From assembly GCF_022968795.1 (NCBI RefSeq), contig NZ_JALJRB010000020.1, positions 1 to 64,000 on the forward strand: a DNA stretch of 64,000 nucleotides. Direction: 5' to 3'. The position numbers and the translations under genes are program-made. Of this stretch, positions 44,813 to 54,298 are shown one piece after another. This stretch comes from Desulfatitalea alkaliphila. Its GTDB lineage: Bacteria > Desulfobacterota > Desulfobacteria > Desulfobacterales > Desulfosarcinaceae. Position 1 is the stretch's first letter, and every line of letters begins with the position of its first letter. Below the pieces are notes generated by a model. The model saw only the letters and a list, made by a program, of their open reading frames with translations. It did not search any database and had not been told where the DNA came from.

Positions 44813-45934
44813 ATGAAGGAGTTACAAGAACCCATGGGTACCATCAAAATCGCCATCGTGGGCGTGGGCAACTGTGCCGGCGCGCTGGTGCAAGGCATTC
44901 ATTATTATCGGGACAAACAGCCCGATGCGGCCATCGGGTTGATGCACTGGGAAATCGCGGGCTACCCCCCCCATGCCATCGAGGTGGTCGCGGCCTTTGA
45001 TATCGATCAACGCAAAGTGGGCCGGGATGTCAGCGACGCCATCTTCGCGCCGCCCAACTGTACCACCGTTTTTTGCGACCAGGTGCCTGCCACCGGCACC
45101 ATGGTGCAAATGGGCGCCGTTTTGGACGGCATCGCCGATCATATGGCGCAAATGCCTCCCCATCGCACCTTTTTGCCCGCCGACCGGCCGCAACCGGACA
45201 AAAACAAGGTGGTCGCCATTCTCAAGGAGAGCGGCGCGGAAATTCTGCTCAACTATCTGCCGGTGGGCGCCGAGCAGGCCACCCGTTTCTATGCCGAATG
45301 CGCACTGGCCGCCGGCGTGGCCTTCATCAACAATATTCCCGTGTTCATTGCCAGCGATTCCCGTTGGGCGGCCCGTTTTGCCGAAAAGGGGCTGCCCGTG
45401 GTGGGCGACGACATCAAATCGCAACTGGGCGCCACCATCACCCACCGCGTGTTGACCGATCTGTTCCGCAAGCGGGGCGTTCGCTTGGACCGCACCTACC
45501 AACTGAATATCGGCGGCAACACCGATTTTCTCAACATGCTCAACCGCACACGCCTGGACTCCAAAAAGCGATCCAAAACCGAAGCGGTCCAGGCGGTGGC
45601 CGCTCGGCGCCTGGACAACGAAGACATTCATGTGGGCCCCAGCGACTACGTGCCCTGGCAAAAGGACAACAAGGTGTGTTTCATTCGCATGGAGGGTCGT
45701 GTGTTCGGCGATGTGCCCATGAACCTGGAATTGCGACTTTCGGTGGAGGATTCACCCAATTCCGCCGGAGTGGCCATCGACGCCATCCGCTGCGTCAAAC
45801 TGGCCCTGTTGCGCGGTGTGGGCGGTGCCCTGGAAGCGCCCGCCGCCTACTTTTGCAAGCACCCGCCCCGGCAGTTCACCGACGACGAGGCCTACCGCAT
45901 GATCGAGGCGTTCTTGCGCACCGAGGGGGATTGA
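44813..45934 (+). CDS. inositol-3-phosphate synthase
   Basis: The enzyme turns glucose 6-phosphate into inositol 1(3)-phosphate using NAD. The 373-residue protein has the N-terminal NAD-binding loop VGVGNCAGALVQG, EVVAAFDIDQRKVG, the central LNYLPVGAEQAT, FINNIPVFIASD, GDDIKSQLGATITHR, LNIGGNTDFLNM and the late APAAYFCKHPP. It is the short archaeal/actinobacterial type. A second ATG at 44834 preceded by AAGGAG may be the real start. In bacteria the product serves inositol lipids or compatible solutes; no lipid or solute partner gene is adjacent. Confidence 0.93.
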   Translation: MKELQEPMGTIKIAIVGVGNCAGALVQGIHYYRDKQPDAAIGLMHWEIAGYPPHAIEVVAAFDIDQRKVGRDVSDAIFAPPNCTTVFCDQVPATGTMVQMGAVLDGIADHMAQMPPHRTFLPADRPQPDKNKVVAILKESGAEILLNYLPVGAEQATRFYAECALAAGVAFINNIPVFIASDSRWAARFAEKGLPVVGDDIKSQLGATITHRVLTDLFRKRGVRLDRTYQLNIGGNTDFLNMLNRTRLDSKKRSKTEAVQAVAARRLDNEDIHVGPSDYVPWQKDNKVCFIRMEGRVFGDVPMNLELRLSVEDSPNSAGVAIDAIRCVKLALLRGVGGALEAPAAYFCKHPPRQFTDDEAYRMIEAFLRTEGD

Positions 45935-45944
45935 AAGAGCTGAT

Positions 45945-47381
45945 CTAAGGCGTACGGCGGCGGATCGTATAGCGCACTTCCACCCGGTCCCGGCCCGCCT
46001 CCACCAGGCGCACGGATGCCCCGTTCAAGGTCAGGACGGCGGTCAGCTGACCCGATGCGGCCAAGTCATCCAGGCGTACCTTTTCGGTATAGATGGTGCT
46101 GATCTGTGCCAGGGTGCGCTGGGCGCCCGCTACCGTGATTTTGGCGGGGGTGACCGTCACGCTTTCCAGCAGCAGGCCGGAGGGCAGGGTCCCCACCCAG
46201 TCCACCTGAACCGGCAGATCCTTGTTGATCGGCATGTCCAGGGCCACCCGCACTTCCGGCGGTTCGATGCGGCTGAGCCACAGGCCCGGCGGAAGGACGA
46301 TGTTCTCCTCGGAAAGGGTGAAGGTGTTCACTCCGCTGACGGCTTTGCCCAGGTCCAATTTGGCCTTGACCTGGTAGGGGCGCAGGGAGCTGATCAAGGC
46401 ATTGCTGCCGCTCAAGTGCAGCCGCACGGAGTTGACCGATGTGGACATGATTTGCATGCGTGGGTCGCGGTTCAAATATTCCAGGGGCACCTCCACACTG
46501 ACGAGGGTCTCCATGCCCCGGGCGAAACTGAACCAGATGCCGGCCATGCAGAGCAAGCACACCGCCGCCGCCACGGTCAACTTGCGGCTTTCGTGCAAGC
46601 GGCCCTTGGAAGAATCGCGGGCCGCCCCCAGGTGTTCGGTCAACTGCCGCTTGAGGGAGAGGTTGTCGTCGATGGGAATGAATCGACTGTTTTTAGCGGC
46701 CACCACCCGGCCCCGTTCCTCGGACACTACGATGACCAATGCATCGGACTGTTCCGCCAGGCCGGCGGCGGCGCGGTGGCGGGTGCCGTATTGCCGGGGC
46801 AGGTCATCGCGCAGGCTCAGGGGCAGAATGCCCCCCACCCGCGTCACCCGGTTACCCTCCAGAACGGCGGCGCCATCGTGCACCGGATTGCCGTTCCAGA
46901 AGATGGACAGCAGCATCTCCTTGGATACTTTGCCGTCCCATTGCACCCCGCCCTGAATCAGTTCGTGGACATTTTCCCTGCCCGGTAAAACGATGAGGGC
47001 GCCGATACGCTTGCGCGCCAGGTCGTACACCCCTTCGATGATGGCCTCCACGGGGGTGGCGACGTGCTGCTGGGGAAAGCCCCACAGGAGCGCGCGCAGA
47101 TTCTTGGCTTGCAATACATTGCGCAGTTCATTGCGAAACACGATGATGATGATCAAGGCCGCACCGGCGATGATGCCCTGCATCGCCCAACTGGTGACGA
47201 TCAGCCCCATGCCCACGGCCAACCGCTGGAAGACCCACAGCAGGGCGATGCCGGCCAATACCCGCAACACCACCGTGCCCCGGAACAGGACATAGAAGCG
47301 AAACAGGATGTAGCTGTTCAACAGCACATCCACCACATCCTGCCAGCGCAGCGTGCCAAGAAGGGAAAGCAGCGTGTTCAT
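45945..47381 (-). CDS. cdaA: diadenylate cyclase (CdaA type) fused to a CdaR/YbbR region
   Basis: The ATG at 47381 gives 478 residues. The N-terminal part has three membrane helices (residues about 10-80), then the DisA_N cyclase domain with both catalytic motifs, DGA at 169-171 (HDGAAVL) and GTRHR at 199-203. It makes c-di-AMP from two ATP. A further membrane helix (268-287) leads to an extracytoplasmic YbbR-like region (about 290-478). In Firmicutes the YbbR part is the separate regulator CdaR; here cyclase and regulator form one chain. It is convergent with the inositol-phosphate synthase gene. Confidence 0.9.
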   Translation of the reverse strand: MNTLLSLLGTLRWQDVVDVLLNSYILFRFYVLFRGTVVLRVLAGIALLWVFQRLAVGMGLIVTSWAMQGIIAGAALIIIIVFRNELRNVLQAKNLRALLWGFPQQHVATPVEAIIEGVYDLARKRIGALIVLPGRENVHELIQGGVQWDGKVSKEMLLSIFWNGNPVHDGAAVLEGNRVTRVGGILPLSLRDDLPRQYGTRHRAAAGLAEQSDALVIVVSEERGRVVAAKNSRFIPIDDNLSLKRQLTEHLGAARDSSKGRLHESRKLTVAAAVCLLCMAGIWFSFARGMETLVSVEVPLEYLNRDPRMQIMSTSVNSVRLHLSGSNALISSLRPYQVKAKLDLGKAVSGVNTFTLSEENIVLPPGLWLSRIEPPEVRVALDMPINKDLPVQVDWVGTLPSGLLLESVTVTPAKITVAGAQRTLAQISTIYTEKVRLDDLAASGQLTAVLTLNGASVRLVEAGRDRVEVRYTIRRRTP

Positions 47382-47493
47382 TGTTTCTCGTCGTTGTTGA
47401 CAAGCGGCGCTTGCCGGGCGTGGTGCGCACGTGCGGGTCGTACCGGGGTTTGTGACCGAGGGCACCGCGAAGATGTGGCGGCCCGCCGGGGTA

Positions 47494-47922
47494 TCAATCG
47501 ATCACGCTGAAACGCAAGGTACGAACGATTCTGTTACGTGCGTCCAGGATTTCCACCCGCCACGGTCCCTTGTCGGCTTCGCGTAGCTGGATGCTGCTGA
47601 AGGTGGCCCAATTGGGCGGCCGCAGGGTCAGCCGTTTGACCGTCACCAGCTCGTCCCGACGATACCACTTGTGTTCGATATAGGTTGTTTCCGTCACACC
47701 GTCAAAGGAAGTGTAGCAGGAGATGCGGCCGACGGCGACGGAAAAGGCCACCGCAATATGGCGCGGTTCGTAGCCTTCAATGGTTTCGCACATCACGGCC
47801 CGCACCAAGCGGAAAGCCGGTCCGGGCGGATCGGTCGCATCCTCGGTGGCTTGCCCCGATGCGGGTAGGTACAGCAACCCAAGCAACAGGCAGCCGATAA
47901 TGATCGGGAGCTTGCCGTTCAT
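47494..47922 (-). CDS. exported DUF2914 domain protein
   Basis: This 142-residue protein has a signal peptide (residues 1-25, IIIGCLLLGLLYLPASGQA) and a DUF2914 domain: RAVMCETIEGYEPRHIAVAFSVAVGRISCYTSFD, YIEHKWYRRDELVTVKRLTL and the closing GPWRVEILDARNRIVRTLRF. The family is found in delta-proteobacteria with no assigned role. The two cysteines at about 45 and 69 may form a disulfide. It lies upstream of cdaA on the same strand, 112 bases away. Confidence 0.8.
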   Translation of the reverse strand: MNGKLPIIIGCLLLGLLYLPASGQATEDATDPPGPAFRLVRAVMCETIEGYEPRHIAVAFSVAVGRISCYTSFDGVTETTYIEHKWYRRDELVTVKRLTLRPPNWATFSSIQLREADKGPWRVEILDARNRIVRTLRFSVID

Positions 47923-47995
47923 GACGGTATTACTAACCGATACGCTGAATTTTGCAAGTCAGAAGTGGCGTCGTTGGTCGGAAACGGGCGTGGTA

Positions 47996-48142
47996 TCAAG
48001 GACGGTGCAATAAATCGGCAAGGCTCTTTTCGGCGATGGCGGTTTCGTCTTCGTTGAGCGCTTCGATCCGCTCGACGATGGCTTTCTCCACCACCCAGCC
48101 GAACCCCAGTGTGTCGAAAAAAATGATCTCTTGGTGCTCCAT
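47996..48142 (-). CDS. small hypothetical protein
   Basis: A 48-residue frame starts at ATG 48142, with GGGAGG somewhat far (13 bases) upstream. The peptide (MEHQEIIFFDTLGFGWVVEK, then an acidic helix ending SLADLLHRP) looks like a real folded small protein rather than chance sequence. I do not recognise it. A longer reading of the frame upstream is unlikely because it overlaps the promoter region of the transporter gene. Confidence 0.5.
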   Translation of the reverse strand: MEHQEIIFFDTLGFGWVVEKAIVERIEALNEDETAIAEKSLADLLHRP

Positions 48143-48294
48143 AAACAAATAAAGCCTCCCTCTCCCTGCGCCGGTGCCTCGGCCGGCGCCGCCCTTTACC
48201 CTAATATCGTCGGCCGGGCGGCAATCTTTAGTGGATTTTGGCAATCGGATCGGGTTAAAAGAAGACCATCTGCAACACTTCGAGGAGGCTTCCA

Positions 48295-49653
48295 ATGGCA
48301 GATGTAACATCCGAATATCGCCAAACCAGGCAAGACCGCCGGGCCGTTTGGGGTTGGGCCATGTACGATTGGGCCAATTCGGCATTTGCCACCACCGTGA
48401 TGGCTGCCTTTTTTCCGGTCTTCTTCAAGCAGGAGTGGAGTCGCGGCGTGGATGCCAATCTGAGCACCGCCCGCTTGGGAATGGGGGTTGCCGCCGCCGG
48501 CCTGCTAGTGGCGCTGCTGGCGCCCTATCTGGGCGCTGTCTCCGATCAAAGCGGCCGCCGCAAAACCTTTCTGATGGTTTTTACGGTCCTGGGCGTCGCC
48601 ATGACGGCTTCCTTGGCCCTGATTCCCCAGGGCCAGTGGCTGACCGCCCTGCTGGCCTATGCCTTGGCCACCATCGGTTTTGCCGGCGGGCTCATTTTTT
48701 ACGATGCCCTGCTGCCCCAGGTAGCACCCCTGGACCGCATCGACCAGGTCTCGAGTTTGGGATACGCCCTCGGCTACCTGGGCGGCGGTGCTTTGCTGGT
48801 TCTCAATGTCGCCATGACCTTGCAACCCGCTGTGTTCGGCTTGGCGGATGCAGGCCAGGCGGTGCGCTTCTCCTTTGCCAGTGTGGCCATCTGGTGGGGT
48901 CTGTTCTCCCTCGTCACCTTTGCCTGGCTGCCCCCGGAACCGCGCATCCGGCGACGTTCCATGGGCATTCAAGTCGTGGCCGGATGGCGACAGCTGATGG
49001 AAACCTTCCGCAAAGTCCGGCGCTTGAAAACCGCTTTTCTCTTTCTGGTGGCCTACTTCTGCTATATCGACGGAGTGGGTACCATCATCCGGATGGCGGT
49101 GGATTTCGGCATGTCCTTGGGGTTTGATTTCAAAGACCTGATCGTGGCCCTGATCATCACCCAATTCATCGGTTTTCCGGCGGCCCTGGTGTTCGGCCAA
49201 TTGGGCAAACATTGGGGGGTGCGGCGCTCCATATTCCTGGCCCTGGCCATCTACATGGGCGTGACCATCTATGGCGCCACCATGAACCGGGTGACGGAGT
49301 TCTACGTCCTGGCGGCGGTCATCGGTCTGGTGCAGGGCGGCATTCAAGCCTTGAGCCGTTCTTATTTCGCCCGGTTCATCCCTTTGGGCCAGAATGCGGA
49401 GTTTTACGGCTTCTACAACATGATCGGCAAGTTCGCCGCCATCATGGGGCCCGCGCTGATGGGTGCGACCGGTCTGCTGGTGCGTCACCTGTTGATGCCG
49501 GCGACCCCCACGGTCGAACAGATGCACAATGTCGGTTTCACGGCCACCCGCTGGAGCATCGTTGCCGTCTTGTTGCTCTTCGGCATCGGAGCGGTTTTGC
49601 TGCGCCTGGTGGATGAAGAAAAGGGCCGTGCCGAGGCCGCCGCCTTTCATTGA
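48295..49653 (+). CDS. UMF1/Atg22-family MFS transporter
   Basis: The 452-residue protein has twelve predicted membrane helices and the family hallmark AMYDWANSAFATTVMAAFFPVFF near the start. Further MFS marks are GAVSDQSGRRKTFL between helices 2 and 3, and QGGIQALSRSYFARFIPLGQNAEFYGFYNM. Atg22-like bacterial members are annotated as UMF1 transporters with unproven substrates, perhaps amino acids or small solutes. GGAGG lies nine bases before the ATG. It appears to be a single-gene unit. Confidence 0.9.
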   Translation: MADVTSEYRQTRQDRRAVWGWAMYDWANSAFATTVMAAFFPVFFKQEWSRGVDANLSTARLGMGVAAAGLLVALLAPYLGAVSDQSGRRKTFLMVFTVLGVAMTASLALIPQGQWLTALLAYALATIGFAGGLIFYDALLPQVAPLDRIDQVSSLGYALGYLGGGALLVLNVAMTLQPAVFGLADAGQAVRFSFASVAIWWGLFSLVTFAWLPPEPRIRRRSMGIQVVAGWRQLMETFRKVRRLKTAFLFLVAYFCYIDGVGTIIRMAVDFGMSLGFDFKDLIVALIITQFIGFPAALVFGQLGKHWGVRRSIFLALAIYMGVTIYGATMNRVTEFYVLAAVIGLVQGGIQALSRSYFARFIPLGQNAEFYGFYNMIGKFAAIMGPALMGATGLLVRHLLMPATPTVEQMHNVGFTATRWSIVAVLLLFGIGAVLLRLVDEEKGRAEAAAFH

Positions 49654-49857
49654 AAAGGCGCTCAACCTTTTTCACCAAGGGCCGATAAGATTCATTAGCG
49701 ACCCCTTGAAAGGGAACGCCCCGGCCGCGAAGCGCTCGCCGGCGGCAGGGGCCGGCCATCGTCCCACCGGGCACCGAACAGACAGCGGCACGATTGCGGC
49801 CGCCATCGCGCCGGTAATGAATGATGAGACCCAAGGCGACCGAAGCCGAACAGCGAT

Positions 49858-52119
49858 ATGGTGGAAAACAAAGACATAGCTCTGGATCCCGAAGCTCAGC
49901 GGTTGTTCGCCCAGTTCGGCGGTTTGGAGGCCTACCGGGCCCAGACACCGGTGGTGGGCACGGCCCACATGACCCAAAGGCTCCTGGAAGAGCAGAAACG
50001 ACATGATGCGGTCCGCAAGCTGATGGTGCAGGCCATCTGGTTGATCAGCCGTTATTTGGCCGATGACGCCTTGGCGCTCGAAACGCGACGAGACCTGCGC
50101 CTGGTGGAACAACTGGCTGCCGTATTGTCCCGCTTGGGTCAAACGGGCGGCCATTTGGGATGTCTGTTGATTCGTTTTCGCGGTACGCCCCCCGACCCTG
50201 AACTACCGGCCAAGCTGGATTACGAACTGGTGGCAGGACATACGCTGGTGGACAGCCGCCTTCTACCTGCCATGGCGCGGCGCAACGGGGATGGTTGGGC
50301 CAAACTGAGCGACCAATTGCAGGACGCCTGCATGGTGCTGGCCGATTACGGCGTCAACAACATCTTCGTGCGCTTGCCCGCTGACGGTGCAGTACCCGCC
50401 GAACCGTTGCGGGTCTGTTTGAAGATCCTGGCCGGTTTCCGCCGGGCCCGCCAGGACGGCAATCCCATCCTGGTCCGCACCGACAATGGGCAGCGTGCCG
50501 TGCCCCTGGTCAACGACGAAAACCTTTTCCCGGACCCCAATTTGACCGTGTTGGCGGGGTTGAACCGCTTGGGCGCGGCTGCCATGGCCAACCTGGTGGA
50601 CAAGGTGGATCGATGGCTGCGGCAACAGGCGGCCCAATCGGCCTTGAAACGCTACGCCGGGGTCTACAGCGCGGCCCTGGAACTGCCCAAAGTGCGAGCC
50701 AAGGTGCGCCGGCCGCCGTTGGAGCTGAACAATGTCAAGTGGCTGCTCACCGAGACCGACGATCAGGACGTGTCCGCCGAGAAACTGGACATTGCCCGGC
50801 TGGCCGTGAACCTTGCGGCGGCAGCACCGCAGCAGGTGGCCCGAATGATCCAGAGTGTCTACGGCGACGATTACGGCCGCATCGATACCCGCTTGTTGGG
50901 GCAGCGGCTCCACCTCTCTTCAAACATGTTGCAGGCGGCCGACCGGCGGCCCGCGGCTCGGGATTTGGGCAAGGCCGTACTGGGCAACCTGCAGTTGCGA
51001 CTGGACCAGGTCAAGGACAGTGTCATCGACGACATCCACGTGGTCGAAGCGCAAAACCGGGCGCCTTCGGAAACGCCGTCCGCCGATCCTGCCGCGGTCC
51101 ACAAAGATATCTTTCGTATGGTCTCATTCTATAAAGGGCGTTCCACGGCCCGCAAGAAGATGGTGGGCATGGTCCACCAACCCATCCAGTTCAGCCTGCA
51201 CGACTACACGATTCTGGCCAAGGATTTCCAGATCGACCGCGCCGCGGCCGAAACCCTGGTGCGCACCCTAAAAGGGTGTTTCGATGGCCAAGGTCGCTTC
51301 CTGAAACGGGCCTTTGCCGAGGCCGTACCGTTGTTCCGGCGCTATGAGCAGAAGATTTTTCACTTTTTGTGGCATCACATGAAGGATGTGGTGCTGCCGG
51401 CGGACCGCACCTCCTTTCTCAACGCCCTGCAAATGCTGACTACCCGCATGGATCAACCCAAAAAGGCGCTCAAGATCCTGATCGAGGATTTGTGCAGCGA
51501 CCCGGACGCCATCCAGTTTTCCGACAACAAGGCGATCATGCTGGCCAACCTGATTCTGCACCGGGACAAATCGATCACGGATTACGATATGACCCCCGAG
51601 GACGTCGTGCTCAGCCGGCACGGCATCGACAAGCAGGTGGTGCAATATGCGGCTTGGCGGGTGGCCAAGGATCAGGAGGCCTTCGCCGCTAAAATGCGTG
51701 CCGTACACCGGCAGCTGGTGGAAGCTCTGCATCTAGGGCAGACCGGCGACAGGAAACTGCCCCCCGCTTTTTTGCTCAATCTCGAACGGGAGCTGTTCAT
51801 CTTCTTTTCAATGGTGCACTGTGATGCCGGCAAGGCGATTTTGTGCTCGGCGGCCATCGAGTACGGGGATCCGACCGCATCCATCTATCACCAGAACCAT
51901 AGCGGGAACTGCATGGGGGCTTTGCTGCAAAACCTGCGGGTGGCCTTGCGGGGGATGGGGTGCGTGGGCGCCATGCCGGACGTGACTCTGCTCGAAGGCA
52001 TCAAGGTGCACGAAGAAACCTTCATGCGGCTGAAAAAGGATCCCCAATATCGGGCTCAAGCCCGCATGATTACCGAATGGGTGGACGAGGCGATCAAGCT
52101 GATCCGGTTTCGCAGCTGA
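49858..52119 (+). CDS. uncharacterised 753-residue protein
   Basis: I do not recognise a family. The protein is long, mostly helical in look, with no signal peptide or membrane helix, and so cytoplasmic. Recognisable local features are an N-terminal LFAQFGGLEAYR, a charged middle with many Arg and Gln, and a C-terminal half with IFHFLWHHMKDVVLPADRTSF, LEDLCSDPDAI-like text and IYHQNHSGNCMGALLQNLRVALRGMG. Codon use is like its neighbours, so it is a real gene of this genome. The ATG at 49858 has only a weak ribosome binding site. Confidence 0.8.
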   Translation: MVENKDIALDPEAQRLFAQFGGLEAYRAQTPVVGTAHMTQRLLEEQKRHDAVRKLMVQAIWLISRYLADDALALETRRDLRLVEQLAAVLSRLGQTGGHLGCLLIRFRGTPPDPELPAKLDYELVAGHTLVDSRLLPAMARRNGDGWAKLSDQLQDACMVLADYGVNNIFVRLPADGAVPAEPLRVCLKILAGFRRARQDGNPILVRTDNGQRAVPLVNDENLFPDPNLTVLAGLNRLGAAAMANLVDKVDRWLRQQAAQSALKRYAGVYSAALELPKVRAKVRRPPLELNNVKWLLTETDDQDVSAEKLDIARLAVNLAAAAPQQVARMIQSVYGDDYGRIDTRLLGQRLHLSSNMLQAADRRPAARDLGKAVLGNLQLRLDQVKDSVIDDIHVVEAQNRAPSETPSADPAAVHKDIFRMVSFYKGRSTARKKMVGMVHQPIQFSLHDYTILAKDFQIDRAAAETLVRTLKGCFDGQGRFLKRAFAEAVPLFRRYEQKIFHFLWHHMKDVVLPADRTSFLNALQMLTTRMDQPKKALKILIEDLCSDPDAIQFSDNKAIMLANLILHRDKSITDYDMTPEDVVLSRHGIDKQVVQYAAWRVAKDQEAFAAKMRAVHRQLVEALHLGQTGDRKLPPAFLLNLERELFIFFSMVHCDAGKAILCSAAIEYGDPTASIYHQNHSGNCMGALLQNLRVALRGMGCVGAMPDVTLLEGIKVHEETFMRLKKDPQYRAQARMITEWVDEAIKLIRFRS

Positions 52120-52275
52120 TTTCTCCGATCATAAGGCGTCTCCGGCGCCGGCCCTGTGGTTAGGCGCCGGTGCAGGTCGCAGGAAACGCACCGACCCCCG
52201 TTTGGCGGGGCAACGAAGGCGGGTCCGCCCGCATTGCCCCGATCAGAGCCGCATGTCACCGGTGTCGCACAAGCA

Positions 52276-54246
52276 TCAAGCGTTGCCGTGCGCCCGGATC
52301 TTGGCCGCCAACGCCCGGCGCTCCTCCAGGCGGGTTTTCAAGCGAGGGAAGCGGTCCATGTCGGTGTGGGGCAGAAACAGGGAGGCCACGTAGTTGTCCA
52401 TGTAGGAGGGCGTTTCGGACAGCTCGAAGTTGGTCATCATGTTGGTGACCCCCACCACTTGTTGGCGCACGCTGTTGGTCAGGGCGCTCATGCGGGCGCC
52501 CAGCAGGGAGCTGTTGCCCACGTAAACCACCTTTTCCGGCGCCACTTCCGGCAACAGGCCGATGATCATGGCCCGCTCCAGGTCCACGTAGCTGCCGAAA
52601 CCGCCGGCGAGAAGGATCTGTTCCACATCGTCGAGCTGCATGCCCACCTCTTTGAGCAGCGTGGTGCAGCCGCTGTAGATGGCCCCCTTGGCCCGAATCA
52701 GGTTTTCGATATCGATCTCGTTGATGGTGATGTCCCGATCGATCTGGGTCTGGTCGGCGAACGCCAGAACATACTCGTAAATATTGTCGGTTGCCCGGAT
52801 GCGGGGGGTGTTCAGGTCGCGATCGAATTTGCCCTGGTTGTCGATCACCCCCATTTCGAACAGGGTGGCGACGATGATGATCAGTCCCGAACCGCAGATT
52901 CCCTTGGGCCGGACGTTGCCGATGGTCATGAGCATGGGCTCCAGGGTTTCCGGATCGATGGAGAAATCCTCGATGGCCCCCTTGGCGGCGCGCATGCCGA
53001 ACTGGATGCCGCCGCCTTCAAAGGCGGGCCCCGCGCTGCAGGCCGCACAGGCCATCCAATCCTTGTTGCCGATCACCACTTCGGCGTTGGTGCCGATATC
53101 CATGAACAGGGTCAGCGCTTCGCTGCGGTACATGCCGCTGCCCATCACCCCGGCCACAATGTCGCCGCCCACGTAACTGGACACCTGGGGGTAAACCAGG
53201 GCGGTGACATGATCGTCCAGGGCGATCCCCAGGTCGGTGGCCCGGATGGTCGGATAGATGCTGGCCGTGGGCACATAGGGGGCGCGGCGAATGTGGCGTG
53301 GTTCCACCTTGAGCAGCAGTTGGGTCATGGTGGTGTTGCCCGCCAGGGTGATCAGGGAGATCTCCTCCCGGGCGATCTTGGACTGCTTGAGGATGCGGGT
53401 CAGCACCTTGTTGACCGTTTCGATGACCACCCGTTGCAGGGTTTCCAGGCCGCCCGGCTTTTCGGCGAACATGATGCGCGTGATCACATCTTCGCCGTAG
53501 CTGACCTGACCGTTGAAGTCGCCGTTTTCCGCCACCACCTTGCCCGACACCAGATCCACCAGCTGACCATAGATTGTGGTGGTGCCGATGTCCATGGCCA
53601 CCGCATAGTTGCGATCCGTGGTGTCCCCCGGCTCCACCCGGATGATCTGCGTTTTGCCCGAGCTACGCACGGGTCGGGCGAGGGTCACCGTCACCTTGAA
53701 ATCCTGCTCCCGAAACACAGATGGGATTTGGCGGATAACGGGCAACGACACTTCTAGGCCGTGTTCGTCGTGTTGGAGCCGCAAGTGGTTGACCAGCCGT
53801 GTCACATCGGGCAGGTGGTCTTGTGTGTCCGGAGGCGTAAGCTCAAGGTAGCGCTTTTCCACCGCCGGTAGAAAAAGGCCCTGCTCCTTGATCTCTTCCA
53901 GGCCGATCTGCTTAACGGTTGCGGTGCGACGGGGCGCCTGGCGTTGCAGGGCCGAAATGTCCACCGCCGATTCCACCGGAATACGTATGGTCACGTCTCC
54001 CTGCACCGTGGTCTTGCACGCCAGGCGGTACCCTTTTTCCCGGTCTTCGGCACTGATGCGGTCGGAAGTCTCCCCCTCGACGCTGCCCGCCTCGACCATC
54101 ACGCGGCACTTGCCGCAGGTCCCGTCTCCACCGCACGAAGCGTTGATATGCACGCCGGCCGCCATGGCGGCCCGCAACACAGTTTCGCCGCGGGCCACTT
54201 CGATGGAAACATTGTTGGGCAGAAAGGTGACTTGGACGTTGCTCAT
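52276..54246 (-). CDS. ASKHA-domain corrinoid-protein reactivator (RACo-like)
   Basis: The 656-residue protein starts with a plant-type [2Fe-2S] ferredoxin domain (C38, C44, C47, C77). A linker (about 95-215) and a large ASKHA ATPase domain of the DUF4445 type follow: AVAMDIGTTTIYGQLVDL, LAGNTTMTQLLL, FMDIGTNAEVVIGN, CSAGPAFEGGGI and LLAGGFGSYVDLERA. RACo proteins use ATP to return oxidised Co(II) corrinoid to the active Co(I) state. No corrinoid protein or methyltransferase is adjacent, but a UroD-like/DUF1638 pair is 50 kb away in the window. Length is normal. Confidence 0.92.
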   Translation of the reverse strand: MSNVQVTFLPNNVSIEVARGETVLRAAMAAGVHINASCGGDGTCGKCRVMVEAGSVEGETSDRISAEDREKGYRLACKTTVQGDVTIRIPVESAVDISALQRQAPRRTATVKQIGLEEIKEQGLFLPAVEKRYLELTPPDTQDHLPDVTRLVNHLRLQHDEHGLEVSLPVIRQIPSVFREQDFKVTVTLARPVRSSGKTQIIRVEPGDTTDRNYAVAMDIGTTTIYGQLVDLVSGKVVAENGDFNGQVSYGEDVITRIMFAEKPGGLETLQRVVIETVNKVLTRILKQSKIAREEISLITLAGNTTMTQLLLKVEPRHIRRAPYVPTASIYPTIRATDLGIALDDHVTALVYPQVSSYVGGDIVAGVMGSGMYRSEALTLFMDIGTNAEVVIGNKDWMACAACSAGPAFEGGGIQFGMRAAKGAIEDFSIDPETLEPMLMTIGNVRPKGICGSGLIIIVATLFEMGVIDNQGKFDRDLNTPRIRATDNIYEYVLAFADQTQIDRDITINEIDIENLIRAKGAIYSGCTTLLKEVGMQLDDVEQILLAGGFGSYVDLERAMIIGLLPEVAPEKVVYVGNSSLLGARMSALTNSVRQQVVGVTNMMTNFELSETPSYMDNYVASLFLPHTDMDRFPRLKTRLEERRALAAKIRAHGNA

Positions 54247-54298
54247 GATGGCTCCTTGGCTTGAAGGTTCGATTGTTGTTTATGGGTTGCCGGCCCGT

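Noticed and set aside
52140-52215. Bidirectional terminator between the 753-residue gene and the RACo-like gene
   Set aside because: An 8-pair CCGGCGCC/GGCGCCGG stem has a 13-base loop and no T run on either side, so it is too weak to list.
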